Shown one piece after another: positions 16,243-25,417 of a DNA stretch of 33,232 nt. Position 1 is the stretch's first letter. The number at the start of each line of letters is the position of its first letter. The DNA lies in NCBI GenBank assembly GCA_964479445.1, contig CAYZMH010000029.1, positions 1 through 33,232 of the forward strand, given 5' to 3'. The DNA is from CAYZMH01 sp964479445. Its GTDB lineage: Bacteria; Bacteroidota; Bacteroidia; Bacteroidales; GCA-2748055. The position numbers were made by a program, and so were the translations under genes. The notes beneath the pieces are model-generated. The model saw only the letters and a list, made by a program, of their open reading frames with translations, had not been told where the DNA came from and did not search any database.

Positions 16243-17160
16243 ATGGATCCAAAGAAGGTACAAACCACGCTGCTGGCCATCCTGGCATGCCTCCTCTGGT
16301 CCTCCGCTTTTGTGGGGATCAAGATCGGACTGCCCTATACTACCCCGCTGCGCTTTGCAGGGATAAGGTTTTTTACAGCTGGCATCCTGGTGCTGCCCCT
16401 GGCATTCCGGTACAATCCGCATTACCTGTCTGTCTTCCGAAAGAATTTCCGCTTTATTCTTGCACTGGGGGCATTGCAGACCTTCCTGCAGTACGCCCTT
16501 TTCTATACAGGGATCAGTAAGGTACCGGGGGCGGTTGGAGCCATTGTGATTGGTTCGGGGCCGCTATTTGTTGCCCTGGTGGCGCATACCTTTATGCCGA
16601 ACGACCGCATTACCCCCAGGAAGTTGCTGGTGATCCTGTTCGGTCTCACCGGGGTGGTCCTGGTGAGCCTGGGAAGGAACAACGGGATCGATGGAGAAGC
16701 CATTGCCCTGGCCGGTGTCCTGATCCTGGTGGGAAATAACATCATATCGGGATTTACCAATGTCCTGGTAGCCCGGGAGCGAAGAAAGATCCCCCCGCTG
16801 GTGCTCAGCTCGGCATCCATGATCTTCGGGGGAGCCATGCTGATCCTCTTTTCGGTACCCGTGGAAGGATTCAACCCGGAGCCCAAACCGTTGCCCTATT
16901 ATCTCTCGCTGGGATGGCTCAGCATGCTCTCAGCCGTGGCAATCTCTGTCTGGATCACCCTGTTGAAAAGACCCGGCGTCCTGGTTTCCGATCTTAACCT
17001 GTGGAAATTTCTTATTCCCGTTTCAGGCGCGATGCTGGCCTGGCTCATCCTGCCCGGTGAACAACCCGATGCGGTATCCATTGCCGGGATGCTTATCACA
17101 GGCAGTGCCCTGGTACTCCTGAATATACTGAATCGCAGAGCCATGAGAAGGAATTCATGA
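16243..17160 (+). CDS. EamA/DMT-family transporter
   Basis: The 305-residue membrane protein has ten predicted helices in two EamA halves (about 5-140 and 150-295). Family motifs include LLWSSAFVGIKIGL and FAGIRFFTAG near the start and GAIVIGSGPLFVALVAH in the first half. DMT proteins export or exchange metabolites such as amino acids; no substrate can be assigned. The ATG at 16243 (MDPKKVQ) is preferred over a TTG at 16231, which overlaps the promoter box. The stop overlaps the next gene in ATGA. Confidence 0.92.
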   Translation: MDPKKVQTTLLAILACLLWSSAFVGIKIGLPYTTPLRFAGIRFFTAGILVLPLAFRYNPHYLSVFRKNFRFILALGALQTFLQYALFYTGISKVPGAVGAIVIGSGPLFVALVAHTFMPNDRITPRKLLVILFGLTGVVLVSLGRNNGIDGEAIALAGVLILVGNNIISGFTNVLVARERRKIPPLVLSSASMIFGGAMLILFSVPVEGFNPEPKPLPYYLSLGWLSMLSAVAISVWITLLKRPGVLVSDLNLWKFLIPVSGAMLAWLILPGEQPDAVSIAGMLITGSALVLLNILNRRAMRRNS

Positions 17161-19265
17161 TCCGTTCCTTCATTATTACTTGCATATTCCTTAATTTTGA
17201 TGTAGAAAAAAAGAAAGCTGTGCCCCAGACAAGAATCATTTCGCTTCTGCTTCTCCTGGTATCCCTGGCTGCTGCTAGCCAGGCACAGCCCCGGGCCGAG
17301 AAGGGGGTGCTGGATCTTCGGGAATATGATTTCAGCCGGAACGGGATCCTGGAAATAGAAGGGGAGTGGGCTTTTTTCTGGCAGGAGTTTACCGATCCGT
17401 TCAGGGTGTCAGACAGCGGTGCTGCCTATGTACCGGTACCCGTTCCCTGGAACAAGCTCACAGAAGAGGTGCCCGGGATCGCCAGTGAGGGGTACGCCTC
17501 CTACCACCTCAGGATCCTTTTGCCGGAACCGGAATTGCGTCTTGCTCTTCGCGTAAATGAGGTCTTTTCAGGATCGGGTTATTATGTTAACGGCCGCAAT
17601 ATCGGGTTTAACGGTTTTCCCGGGAGCAATAGGTACCAGACTGTTTTTCGCCCGTGGACCAACTTTTTTATATTTGAGTCGAAGGATACCGTGGCCAACC
17701 TGGTAATACATGTCTCCAGTTATGAACACCGCTCGGGGGGTATCCGTGGGGAGGTGGAGCTGGGTACGCCGGTTCAGATCATGGAAGATCATTCCGACCG
17801 GCTTTTTACAGACTATTTCCTCATAGGGGCTTTTTTGATCATGGGAATATTTTTCCTGGGACTCTACCTGTTGAGAAGGGAAGATTACCGGCTCTATTTC
17901 TCTGTGATCTGCCTGCTAATGACCTTTCGGATCGCGATTACCGGTAACGCGGAGCTATTCGGACCCGACTGGCTGAACGGTCTCGGGAGACTGCGGCTGG
18001 AATACCTTAGCTTCGACCTGCTTGTACCTTTCTTCGTACTGATGATCAGGCACCTGTTTCCTTACGAGTTTAACCGGACCCTCTTCCGGGTTATCCTGTG
18101 GATCAGTGCATTCTTTATTGCCATGGTGGTAGTGGCCCCGATGAGCCTCTTTACAAGGGTCTATCCGTTCTTCATGGTCTTTGTTTTTATCACCGCCGGG
18201 GTGATCTTCTATGTCCTGGTCCTGGCATGGATCCGGGGAAGGACTTATGCACCCGGTTTCTCTATCGGGATCATGCTGGTGGTGGCCGGCGCCATCAACG
18301 ATATGCTTTTCGTCTATGATGTGATCTATACGGGGTATATGACCCAGTACACCATGTTTATCTTCCTGCTGATCTATGCATTTATCTTTGCCATGAAATC
18401 CAACTACCTGGTAGGGGAGTCTGAACGACTGGCAAAGGAGATCACGGAGGTGAACGAAAACCTGGAAAACCTGGTGGAAAAGCGTACCCATGAACTGGAA
18501 CAGAAATCGTTCGAGTTGATGAAAAACCAGGAGGAGCTGGAGGAGAAGAACAAGCAGCTGGAGAGCATGAACCAGGCCCGCAACAAAATCTTTACTATTA
18601 TCAGCCACGATATACGGGCTCCCATAGGCTACATCCGGCAGATGCTGGAACTGCTGCTGGAAGGGGAGCTTACAAAGAAGGAGTTCAGGGAGACACTGAC
18701 GATGCTCGTTAACTCCACCGATGCTTCCTACAACCTGCTGGAAAACCTGCTGCTCTGGGGTCGTTCACAGATGGGCAGACTGGAACCCAAACCCGTTACC
18801 TTCCGGTTATCAGAGATCAGTCATGATACCATGTCCCTGCTTGCGCCCCAGCTATCCGAAAAGAATATTGAACTGGTGGAAGAGATTAACGGCGACCAGG
18901 AAATATATGCCGACCCCGAACAGGTTAAGATCGTTCTGCGCAACCTGTTGAGCAATGCCATAAAATTCACCCCCCGCCAGGGAAAAGTAGAAGTAAGGGC
19001 CTATGCTAATCCAGACAGGAGGGAGATCATTGTGGAGGTCAGTGATACCGGCATGGGGGTTCCCACCCACCTCCGGGAGGTGATCTTTCAGCCCGACCGG
19101 TTCTTTACCACCGAGGGCACTCACCGGGAAAAGGGGTCGGGGATCGGACTCTCATTGAGCCGCGAGATCCTGCAGATGAACAACGGATGGATTACCCTGG
19201 ACAGTGAGCCCGGCAAAGGATCGGCTTTCCGGTTCGGGCTACCGGCCGCCGCAGGCAAAGCTTAA
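17157..19265 (+). CDS. 7TM-DISM sensor histidine kinase
   Basis: The 702-residue protein has a signal peptide (SLLLLLVSLAAASQA, about 28-43), then a beta-rich extracytoplasmic DISM-like domain (about 50-205) that may bind a carbohydrate. Seven membrane helices span about 215-415, followed by a coiled coil (about 420-485). The HisKA domain has His484 in ISHDIRAP, and the HATPase domain is intact (NLLSNAIKF, DTGMGVP, KGSGIGLSL). It should autophosphorylate in response to an outside ligand; no response regulator is present in the window. The listed ATG overlaps the transporter stop. A GTG at 17220 gives a more typical signal peptide and follows an internal TAATTTTG box, so it may be the real start. 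Confidence 0.92.
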   Translation: MIRSFIITCIFLNFDVEKKKAVPQTRIISLLLLLVSLAAASQAQPRAEKGVLDLREYDFSRNGILEIEGEWAFFWQEFTDPFRVSDSGAAYVPVPVPWNKLTEEVPGIASEGYASYHLRILLPEPELRLALRVNEVFSGSGYYVNGRNIGFNGFPGSNRYQTVFRPWTNFFIFESKDTVANLVIHVSSYEHRSGGIRGEVELGTPVQIMEDHSDRLFTDYFLIGAFLIMGIFFLGLYLLRREDYRLYFSVICLLMTFRIAITGNAELFGPDWLNGLGRLRLEYLSFDLLVPFFVLMIRHLFPYEFNRTLFRVILWISAFFIAMVVVAPMSLFTRVYPFFMVFVFITAGVIFYVLVLAWIRGRTYAPGFSIGIMLVVAGAINDMLFVYDVIYTGYMTQYTMFIFLLIYAFIFAMKSNYLVGESERLAKEITEVNENLENLVEKRTHELEQKSFELMKNQEELEEKNKQLESMNQARNKIFTIISHDIRAPIGYIRQMLELLLEGELTKKEFRETLTMLVNSTDASYNLLENLLLWGRSQMGRLEPKPVTFRLSEISHDTMSLLAPQLSEKNIELVEEINGDQEIYADPEQVKIVLRNLLSNAIKFTPRQGKVEVRAYANPDRREIIVEVSDTGMGVPTHLREVIFQPDRFFTTEGTHREKGSGIGLSLSREILQMNNGWITLDSEPGKGSAFRFGLPAAAGKA
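17192..17199 (+). promoter_or_regulatory. Internal -7 box (TAATTTTG) inside the annotated kinase start
   Basis: This exact TAnnTTTG match lies 21 bases before an in-frame GTG at 17220, in an AT-rich patch unlike the surrounding code. It suggests the sensor kinase has its own promoter and starts at the GTG. Confidence 0.4.
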
Positions 19266-19269
19266 GCCG

Positions 19270-19578
19270 CTACCACTCCCAGCCCGTGGTGCGTTCTTCG
19301 ATAATTTCTCCTCTGTGAATTTCGTAGCGTCTCCCTTTGTTCTGTTCCATATCCAGGTCATCGATGACAAAATGGTATTCGGGGAATTCAGCGGTTGCAG
19401 CAACGATCGATTCGATGATTTCTTTTGTCTCTTCACAGGAGATGGTAGCCGAATAAATGGGGGCTTTCCGGTAGCGGATCACGTAATCGGTATATTTTTC
19501 CATTCCCAGGTCGTAGTGGACATCCAGTTGCCTGTCGGAGGGAATTTCCTCTTTCGATTTGATGGTAAGTACGTTCAT
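19270..19578 (-). CDS. Small hypothetical protein (102 aa)
   Basis: No family is recognised. The protein is acidic and soluble, beginning MNVLTIKSKEEIPSDRQLDV, with a mixed alpha/beta pattern and a Trp-containing end (TTGWEW). It has no signal peptide or membrane helix. The ATG at 19578 is chosen over an in-frame ATG at 19611 because a TATATTTG promoter box stands between them, 19 bases before the chosen start. It lies downstream of the GH2 enzyme on the same strand and converges with the sensor kinase, with stops four bases apart. The clean frame, own promoter and codon use like the neighbours support a real gene. Confidence 0.7.
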   Translation of the reverse strand: MNVLTIKSKEEIPSDRQLDVHYDLGMEKYTDYVIRYRKAPIYSATISCEETKEIIESIVAATAEFPEYHFVIDDLDMEQNKGRRYEIHRGEIIEERTTGWEW

Positions 19579-19597
19579 ATGTATGTGTTTTTGATGC

Positions 19598-19605
19598 CAA
19601 ATATA
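19598..19605 (-). promoter_or_regulatory. -7 box (TATATTTG) of the small gene at 19578
   Basis: The minus strand at 19605-19598 matches TAnnTTTG and overlaps the first of four 25-bp tandem repeats, so the repeat array sits directly at and upstream of this promoter. Confidence 0.55.
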
Positions 19606-19702
19606 GCACAAGTCGGATGAACTTCATATAGCACAGTTCGACGGCACTTCATATAGTACAGGCCGGCTGCACTTCATGCAACACAGGCCGGCTGAATTCA
19701 GG
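19603..19702. repeat. Four 25-bp tandem repeats in a promoter region
   Basis: Units at 19603-19627, 19628-19652, 19653-19677 and 19678-19702 share the plus-strand frame ATAGCACA, then a variable CG-rich middle, then CACTTCAT. The last unit is the most diverged. On the minus strand each of the first three begins ATGAAGT and ends with a CTAT block, preceded by TGTG or TGTA. In the promoter-proximal unit this block is the start of the -7 box. The array fills the gap between the GH2 stop codon and the small gene's promoter. It may be a set of regulator-binding sites or repeated promoter halves. Confidence 0.8.
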
Positions 19703-19703
19703 G

Positions 19704-22124
19704 CTATTTACCTGCCTGTATTTTCAGACGGGCCGATTCCAGTCCCTCGGCGGTGGCACTGATGATCAGGTCACCCGGTTCGGGCATGGACCGGATCACC
19801 ACCATGTGTTCTCCTCCCAGGACGCGTCTCGATGATGCCCGGTACGGGGTGTGATCGGCGGGGTCGCCGTTGTCGATAAGTTCGAGGCGGGCCGGACCGT
19901 CGACCTGGTAGTCCACCCGGTGGTTGGACCATGGGTTTTGAACCCCCGAGGCATCCACCACGCGGGTTGTGATGTGCACCACGTCCTTCCCGTCGGCCTT
20001 CATCCCTGATTTGTCTGGCTCCATGGCCAGCGACGCCGGTTTCCCGGCGGTTTCCAGGGTGTCCCTGACCAGGGTCACTGTTCCGTCATCGGCCTGGTAA
20101 CGGCCGGTTACTGTAAGGGTGCCCGGAACATAGGGTATGCGGGTGCGGATGACCCCGTCGGGAAAATTTTCCCTGCCCAGGCTTTGCAGATGGTTTTCGT
20201 TCAGCGTAAGCTCCACCTCCTGGCAATTGGTGTATACAAGGATCTGCTTTTCCAGGGTGTCGTGGGGGAAGGTCCAATGCCTGGCCACCGGGGGTGCCGC
20301 CCATCGCAGCTGGTTGTGATCGAGCCGGTTGAGGGAATCGGCCAGGTGGCGGTCCACCACGGCCAGTTTGACCATGGGCTCTTCGGAATAGATGCTTGCT
20401 GTATACCATGCGTGGGGTTTGATGCTGCCTGTGGTATTGAGCAGTCCGTGGCGATATCCCCGGTCGGGCCATCCCATGGATTCACCCAGGTAGTCGATCC
20501 CCGCCCAGATAAACTGACCTGCTAAGGCGGAGGTCATATCCTGCCAGGAGTTGTCAAGGTAACTGATCGATTCGAAGTTATCCGTGCGGTTTTCGTTGTA
20601 TGGTTTGGTCTCTGAAGCGATCCAGACCATGTTGGGGTATTGTTCCTGCCACGAGGCAAAGGAGTCGGTGCGGTAGTTGTAAGATACCACCGGGGAGAGG
20701 AAGATCATGCTGGACGGGATCTCGTGGCCCTCGGAGGCCTTACCCGGGTGCATTGCGCAGGTTACCTCGCGGGTGGGATCCAGGGAGCGGGTGAGCTCTA
20801 TGAGATCGCGGTACCAGCGGATGCCCCGCTGGGGGGCTTCCAGCTGTTCGATGGTCTCATTCCCCAGGCTCCAGAGGATTACGGACGGGTGGTTGATGTC
20901 GCGCCGGATGAACCGGGTGAGGTCTTCCCGCCAGGTCTCCGCGAAATCAAAATCACCGTTCTGATCCTCCCAGGGGAGTTCCCAGGTGTCGTACATTTCG
21001 TTGATGACCAGGAATCCAAGGCTGTCGCACATATCGAGGACTTCCGGGGCATGCGGATTATGGGCCAGGCGGAGGGCGTTGACGCCGAGTTTTTTCAGCC
21101 TGACCAGGCGGCGTTCCCAGGTGGCTTCGGGTACGGCTGCCCCGAAACCGCCGCCGTCGTGGTGGATGCAAACCCCTTTCATGAAGACCTTCTCCCCATT
21201 GAGGATCAACCCGCTGTCGGGTTTAAATTGCACGGTGCGGATACCAAACGCGGTGGACTGGTTGTCGAGTACCCGCTTGTTGCTTACCAGGTAGTTCTCC
21301 ACCCGGTATCGATGGGGGTGATCGGGGGACCATCTGAGTGGTTGTTCCACGGTGTGGGATTCGCTCACCTCCATGCGTTCGCCGGCTTCCAGGAAACGGG
21401 ATGTGACCTGGCTGCTCAGCAGGTTGCCGTCGGGGTCCAGGAGGTCGGATTTTAGTTTGAAACGCCTGGAGCGCTCCCCTTCATTGGCAATGCCGATGGA
21501 GACCGAAACGGTGGCGGTCTCTTCCTCCACGGTAGTTTCAATGGTGCTGCTCTGCAGGGGAAAATGCAGGTGGTGGGTGCTTACCAGGTGAACGTGGCGG
21601 TAGATCCCGGCACCGGAGTACCAGCGGTCGACCGGCAGCCTGCTGCAGTCGGTACGCACGGCAATCACATTGGCTGTATCGGTGCGGATGTGGGAAGTGA
21701 TGTCGTAGTGAAACCCGATGTAGCCGTAGGCATGACTGCCCAGGGATACCCCGTTGAACCACACGTCGCTGTTCATATAGACGCCGTCAAATACCAGGTA
21801 GTAACGCTGACCTTCCTCAAAACTGACCGGGGAAAGAGTCTTGCGGTACCAGGCTATGCCCCCCGGGTAATATCCGCTGGCAGCACCCGATGGGTTATCC
21901 CTCGCCACCGGTTGTTCGATCATCCAGTCGTGGGGCAGGGAGACCATCCGCCAGCCGGTGTCATCGAAATCCACCCGGTGGGCGCCGGACGGATCGGAGA
22001 GGGTGAAACGCCAGTTCAGGTCAATGCCGCGCTTTTCCCGGGGCGAGGTGTCGCTGGTACGGTAAATAAAAAAGGTTGTCAGTGCAACCAGGACCACCAG
22101 TAAAAGCCATTGGTAGGGTCTCAT
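19704..22124 (-). CDS. Membrane-anchored GH2 glycosidase, beta-galactosidase-like
   Basis: The 806-residue protein has an N-terminal hydrophobic segment (about 5-22) without a clear cleavage site, so it is probably anchored in the inner membrane facing the periplasm. The GH2 sugar-binding domain (about 32-190), Ig-like domain (about 195-305) and TIM barrel (about 308-590) follow, then Bacteroidota-type C-terminal sandwich domains (about 600-806). The acid/base is Glu423 in WSLGNETIEQ and the likely nucleophile Glu505 in IASETKPY. It is a different subfamily from the LacZ-type enzyme at 12931. Substrate may be a beta-galactoside or another GH2 sugar. It follows the SatD-like gene by 14 bases, so the two are probably one operon. 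Confidence 0.92.
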   Translation of the reverse strand: MRPYQWLLLVVLVALTTFFIYRTSDTSPREKRGIDLNWRFTLSDPSGAHRVDFDDTGWRMVSLPHDWMIEQPVARDNPSGAASGYYPGGIAWYRKTLSPVSFEEGQRYYLVFDGVYMNSDVWFNGVSLGSHAYGYIGFHYDITSHIRTDTANVIAVRTDCSRLPVDRWYSGAGIYRHVHLVSTHHLHFPLQSSTIETTVEEETATVSVSIGIANEGERSRRFKLKSDLLDPDGNLLSSQVTSRFLEAGERMEVSESHTVEQPLRWSPDHPHRYRVENYLVSNKRVLDNQSTAFGIRTVQFKPDSGLILNGEKVFMKGVCIHHDGGGFGAAVPEATWERRLVRLKKLGVNALRLAHNPHAPEVLDMCDSLGFLVINEMYDTWELPWEDQNGDFDFAETWREDLTRFIRRDINHPSVILWSLGNETIEQLEAPQRGIRWYRDLIELTRSLDPTREVTCAMHPGKASEGHEIPSSMIFLSPVVSYNYRTDSFASWQEQYPNMVWIASETKPYNENRTDNFESISYLDNSWQDMTSALAGQFIWAGIDYLGESMGWPDRGYRHGLLNTTGSIKPHAWYTASIYSEEPMVKLAVVDRHLADSLNRLDHNQLRWAAPPVARHWTFPHDTLEKQILVYTNCQEVELTLNENHLQSLGRENFPDGVIRTRIPYVPGTLTVTGRYQADDGTVTLVRDTLETAGKPASLAMEPDKSGMKADGKDVVHITTRVVDASGVQNPWSNHRVDYQVDGPARLELIDNGDPADHTPYRASSRRVLGGEHMVVIRSMPEPGDLIISATAEGLESARLKIQAGK

Positions 22125-22138
22125 AGGATCAGTTTTAG

Positions 22139-22789
22139 CTATTTCAACAGGTGTTCGTAGCGTTTGATGAAACGTTCGGTTGCGTCCCAGTGAGCGGCTT
22201 TGAGTCTCCTGTTCACAGCTGGTTGTGAGATGTCCAGTCTTTTGCTGATGTCAACCTGGTTCATCCCGGTGAGAGAATAGTATAGGGCTTCGGCCTGCTC
22301 GTCAGACCAGTCATGGATGAGAATATCCATGAAGCCGGTAGCGACAGCCAGTTCGCTGTTGAGGTTTTCGTCGGTGGAGTGGATGACCAGCCGCTGGTTC
22401 CGTTTCATCTGCTCCATTCCGGTAGCAGCCAGCCGGTAGGCGGTTCCGTCCGACTCGCGGATGTCCTTTTGCTGGAACTCGACCGGACCGATCCCCATGG
22501 AGATCCGGAGATCGGCACGGATGCCCAGTTCACGGTAGGAGTGGTACCGGAAATAACTGCACACCATGAGCGCGGCATGCAATGCAAATCGGGGTGTTTC
22601 AGAACGTGCCAGGAATTCGTCCATGCGGATGATCTCAAATTCCAGCTCTTTTTCACGGGGAAGGTGCCGGTTGACCCTGGAAAACGAGTCCCGGATGATC
22701 TCGGGGATCTGCTCCATTTTATCGGGGGGAATCTTTTTTGTTTCGGCAACGGCTCCGGAGAGGATCGAAAAATAGGCTTTTTCTGTCAT
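22139..22789 (-). CDS. SatD-like protein with C-terminal helix-turn-helix
   Basis: The 216-residue protein resembles the SatD family: MTEKAYFSILSGAVAETKKI at the start, then RADLRISMGIGPVEF and ESDGTAYRLAATGME, a core related to nucleotide-cyclase folds. The last 50 residues (TGMNQVDISKRLDISQPAVN and on, about 172-205) form a sigma-70 region 4 / LuxR-like helix-turn-helix. DNA binding and control of the GH2 gene 14 bases downstream are inferred. The 254-base AT-rich spacer before it, shared with the divergent gene at 23044, should hold its promoter, but no exact TAnnTTTG box was found. Confidence 0.78.
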   Translation of the reverse strand: MTEKAYFSILSGAVAETKKIPPDKMEQIPEIIRDSFSRVNRHLPREKELEFEIIRMDEFLARSETPRFALHAALMVCSYFRYHSYRELGIRADLRISMGIGPVEFQQKDIRESDGTAYRLAATGMEQMKRNQRLVIHSTDENLNSELAVATGFMDILIHDWSDEQAEALYYSLTGMNQVDISKRLDISQPAVNRRLKAAHWDATERFIKRYEHLLK

Positions 22790-23043
22790 AAGGGATGCAA
22801 TAAAAAATAAAATCTATTTCAAAAAATTATTAGCGAAAAAAATTAGAAAGTAAGTATATAAAAGAATATAATTATATTCAAACTCTTAACAATTTCTTTA
22901 CATATTTAGAATGATTCTACATTATCCGCTGGTTTCGTGGTCGTTTTCGGGAACAGAAAGGGGGGTGCGATTGTTTTTATTACGATATTTGATGGACGAA
23001 GCATTCATCCGCCGGGATATCCGGAATTAAAAAAGAACAGGGC

Positions 23044-25407
23044 ATGAAACGAAGAACGTATTGGATACAGATCGCAATAGCCGCTATGCTTGTAGCGGGT
23101 ATAAGCATGGTAAAGGGACAGTCATACGACGCTTTTATCAATCAGCTCACGGGGAACATTAACCAGTTTTACACCGATGAGGCTCATGATAACCTCTATG
23201 TGCATACCGACCGGGAGGTGTATTTCCCGGGCGATGCAATGCACGTGGCGATGTTTAACCATGATGCGGCCAACCTCAGACCGTCGGAGCGCAGCAGCAA
23301 GGCGAACCTGCTACTGGTCGATGACCGGGGTCGCGAACTGATCACCACCTCGTTTGAACTCAATGAGGGACGATCCTGGGGCACCGTGAAGCTGCCTTCC
23401 AATCTTTCCGACGGTACCTACTACCTGGCTGCCGTTCCTGCTTCTGACAACCGGGTTACCGCGGCAAAGGTGTATCAAAAGAAGATTTTCATTGCCAATC
23501 CCGAACCCTCTTTCCTGCTGAATTACAGTTTTGACAAACCGGCTTATGAAGCTGGTGAGACCGTTAACCTGGAGCTTGAAGCCGCGCAGTACGGGGGAAG
23601 ACCCTTCAAGCGATATACGGCCCGTTATGAAGTGATATCGGGTGGAGAGAGCCGGGCGGATGACCGGGAACGGGCCGGCCGCGAGGGTCGTGCCCTCCTG
23701 GAGTTTACCATGCCGGACAGCGAGGATGGTCCCGTGAAGCTTGACCTGCTGGTGGAGAAAAGGAAGGAGAAAAAACGGTTTACGATCGCGGTTTCGCGTG
23801 AGTCTGCTATTGGAAAGGTGACCTTTTTTCCCGAAGGAGGGAAGGTCGTTCCGGGTACATCCCAGGTTGTGGCATACCGGGTACAAGACCGGGAAGGCCG
23901 CAGCAAAGAGCTCTCCGGTGTATTGATAGCCGGGGAGCGGGAGGTGTTGCAGACATCAACCCTGGAGGACGGGACCGGGATGTTCCGGTTTACCCCGGAG
24001 GCGGACGTTTCTTATGTGCTGGAGAGCGATGACGGGAGCCGGTTCCCGTTGCCGGAGCCTGTTGAAAAAGGGGCTGCCCTGCGGGTGGTGGAACAATCGC
24101 CGGTAAGTATGAAGGTGCGAACCGCGCATACCGGGATGGATCCCGGAACGAGGGTAAGGCTGGTGCTTTTCAGGAAAGGATTGATCTACTGGGCGGCACC
24201 GGGAACCCTGGAGCAGACCGAAGAGCTGACGGTTTCCCTCAAGCGGACCCCGGAAGGGGTGGCGCGCCTGGTGATGTTCAACGAGGATGGCAGGGTGCTC
24301 AGTGAACGGATGATATACATCGGGCGGAAATCATCGGTGGATATCAGCGTGCAGACCGACCGGGAGGAGTACGGGTCACGCAAACTGGTGGATGCCACGG
24401 TGGAGATCGATGGATTGCCATCGGGTGTTGACGCAGTGCAACTCGCTGTGTCGGTGGTTCCGAAGGCGCTTTCCCTGCAGGATAAAATGTGGGTGGAGGA
24501 TTACCTGCTGGTGGATACCGATCTGGATGCTTCCCTGGGCAGTGAATGGACCGGGGAGCCGGGTGCGATCCCCGGTGGTGACCTCCTGGAGGCGTACCTG
24601 CTGAGCTACCCGTGGAACGGGTATGAGTGGAAAGAGGTGCTCGGTGAGCCGGGCGGAGAGGATGTGAACGGGGAGAAGGACCCGGGTGCCCTGGATACGC
24701 TCTCCGCGGAAGAGTTGGTTGCCGCCGATAGTTATTACCCGGCCCTGCCGGCCTATGACCGGATCCTGGACTACTCCCGTGGGATCCTGGATAAGCGGAT
24801 GCCGGGTGTGGATGAACCGGCTTACAAGCAGCAGCTTGAGAACGGGGTCCCGTTAAAAGAGGTGTTGAAAAGTATCAAACCCTACCAGATGTACGGTAAC
24901 CGAATCGTATTCCCCGGAACCACCAACTCGATCAATTTCCAGCAGGGGGCATTGATCATCATTGATGACCAGCAGATGGGCGAAGATGCCGGTATCCTGG
25001 ACCAGATCCCACCGGCTGACGTGGAATCCATAACCGTTTCCACCAATCCGGGAGATATCCAGCAATATACCGGACTCAATACCGTGGGGGTGATCGTTAT
25101 CGAGACCAAGGGGTCCGGGATGATGAACCGGCTTAACCAGACTTCCGACCGGGATACCCGGATTGCAGAAAAGGAGCGGGGATACATGAAGGGGTATCCC
25201 GATTACCGCAAGGAGAAAGATGCCGTGAACGTGGCGGAGGACAAGCGTCCGCTTCTTTACTGGAACCCGAATTTGGTCCTGGAGGAGGGTGCCATGGGCT
25301 CCCTGGAGTTTTATACACCCGACATTGCGGGAACCTACGTGATCCGCATCGAAGGAGTGGCGGGTACAATTCCGGTCGCTGCTGAAAAGACCTTTACGGT
25401 GAAATAA
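23044..25407 (+). CDS. Secreted MG2-domain protein with TonB-plug-like domain
   Basis: The 787-residue protein has a signal peptide (1-25, ending VKGQ). An alpha-2-macroglobulin MG2-like strand set starts at about 51 (LYVHTDREVYFPGDAMHV), and a similar TDREEYGSRKLVDATVEIDG recurs at about 439. Residues 619-690 look like a TonB-dependent receptor plug (QGALIIIDDQQMG, VESITVSTNPG, GVIVIETKGSG), but no beta-barrel follows. It ends with a beta-sandwich (PDIAGTYVIRIEG). Proteins of this layout are common in Bacteroidota and their function is unknown; a periplasmic or surface role with TonB-type partners is likely. It converges with the BASS gene, with stops ten bases apart. Confidence 0.82.
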   Translation: MKRRTYWIQIAIAAMLVAGISMVKGQSYDAFINQLTGNINQFYTDEAHDNLYVHTDREVYFPGDAMHVAMFNHDAANLRPSERSSKANLLLVDDRGRELITTSFELNEGRSWGTVKLPSNLSDGTYYLAAVPASDNRVTAAKVYQKKIFIANPEPSFLLNYSFDKPAYEAGETVNLELEAAQYGGRPFKRYTARYEVISGGESRADDRERAGREGRALLEFTMPDSEDGPVKLDLLVEKRKEKKRFTIAVSRESAIGKVTFFPEGGKVVPGTSQVVAYRVQDREGRSKELSGVLIAGEREVLQTSTLEDGTGMFRFTPEADVSYVLESDDGSRFPLPEPVEKGAALRVVEQSPVSMKVRTAHTGMDPGTRVRLVLFRKGLIYWAAPGTLEQTEELTVSLKRTPEGVARLVMFNEDGRVLSERMIYIGRKSSVDISVQTDREEYGSRKLVDATVEIDGLPSGVDAVQLAVSVVPKALSLQDKMWVEDYLLVDTDLDASLGSEWTGEPGAIPGGDLLEAYLLSYPWNGYEWKEVLGEPGGEDVNGEKDPGALDTLSAEELVAADSYYPALPAYDRILDYSRGILDKRMPGVDEPAYKQQLENGVPLKEVLKSIKPYQMYGNRIVFPGTTNSINFQQGALIIIDDQQMGEDAGILDQIPPADVESITVSTNPGDIQQYTGLNTVGVIVIETKGSGMMNRLNQTSDRDTRIAEKERGYMKGYPDYRKEKDAVNVAEDKRPLLYWNPNLVLEEGAMGSLEFYTPDIAGTYVIRIEGVAGTIPVAAEKTFTVK

Positions 25408-25417
25408 TTGATTCAAC

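Noticed and set aside
19603..19702. Possible CRISPR array
   Set aside because: The 25-bp units are directly adjacent with no spacers and differ from each other internally; no cas genes are nearby.
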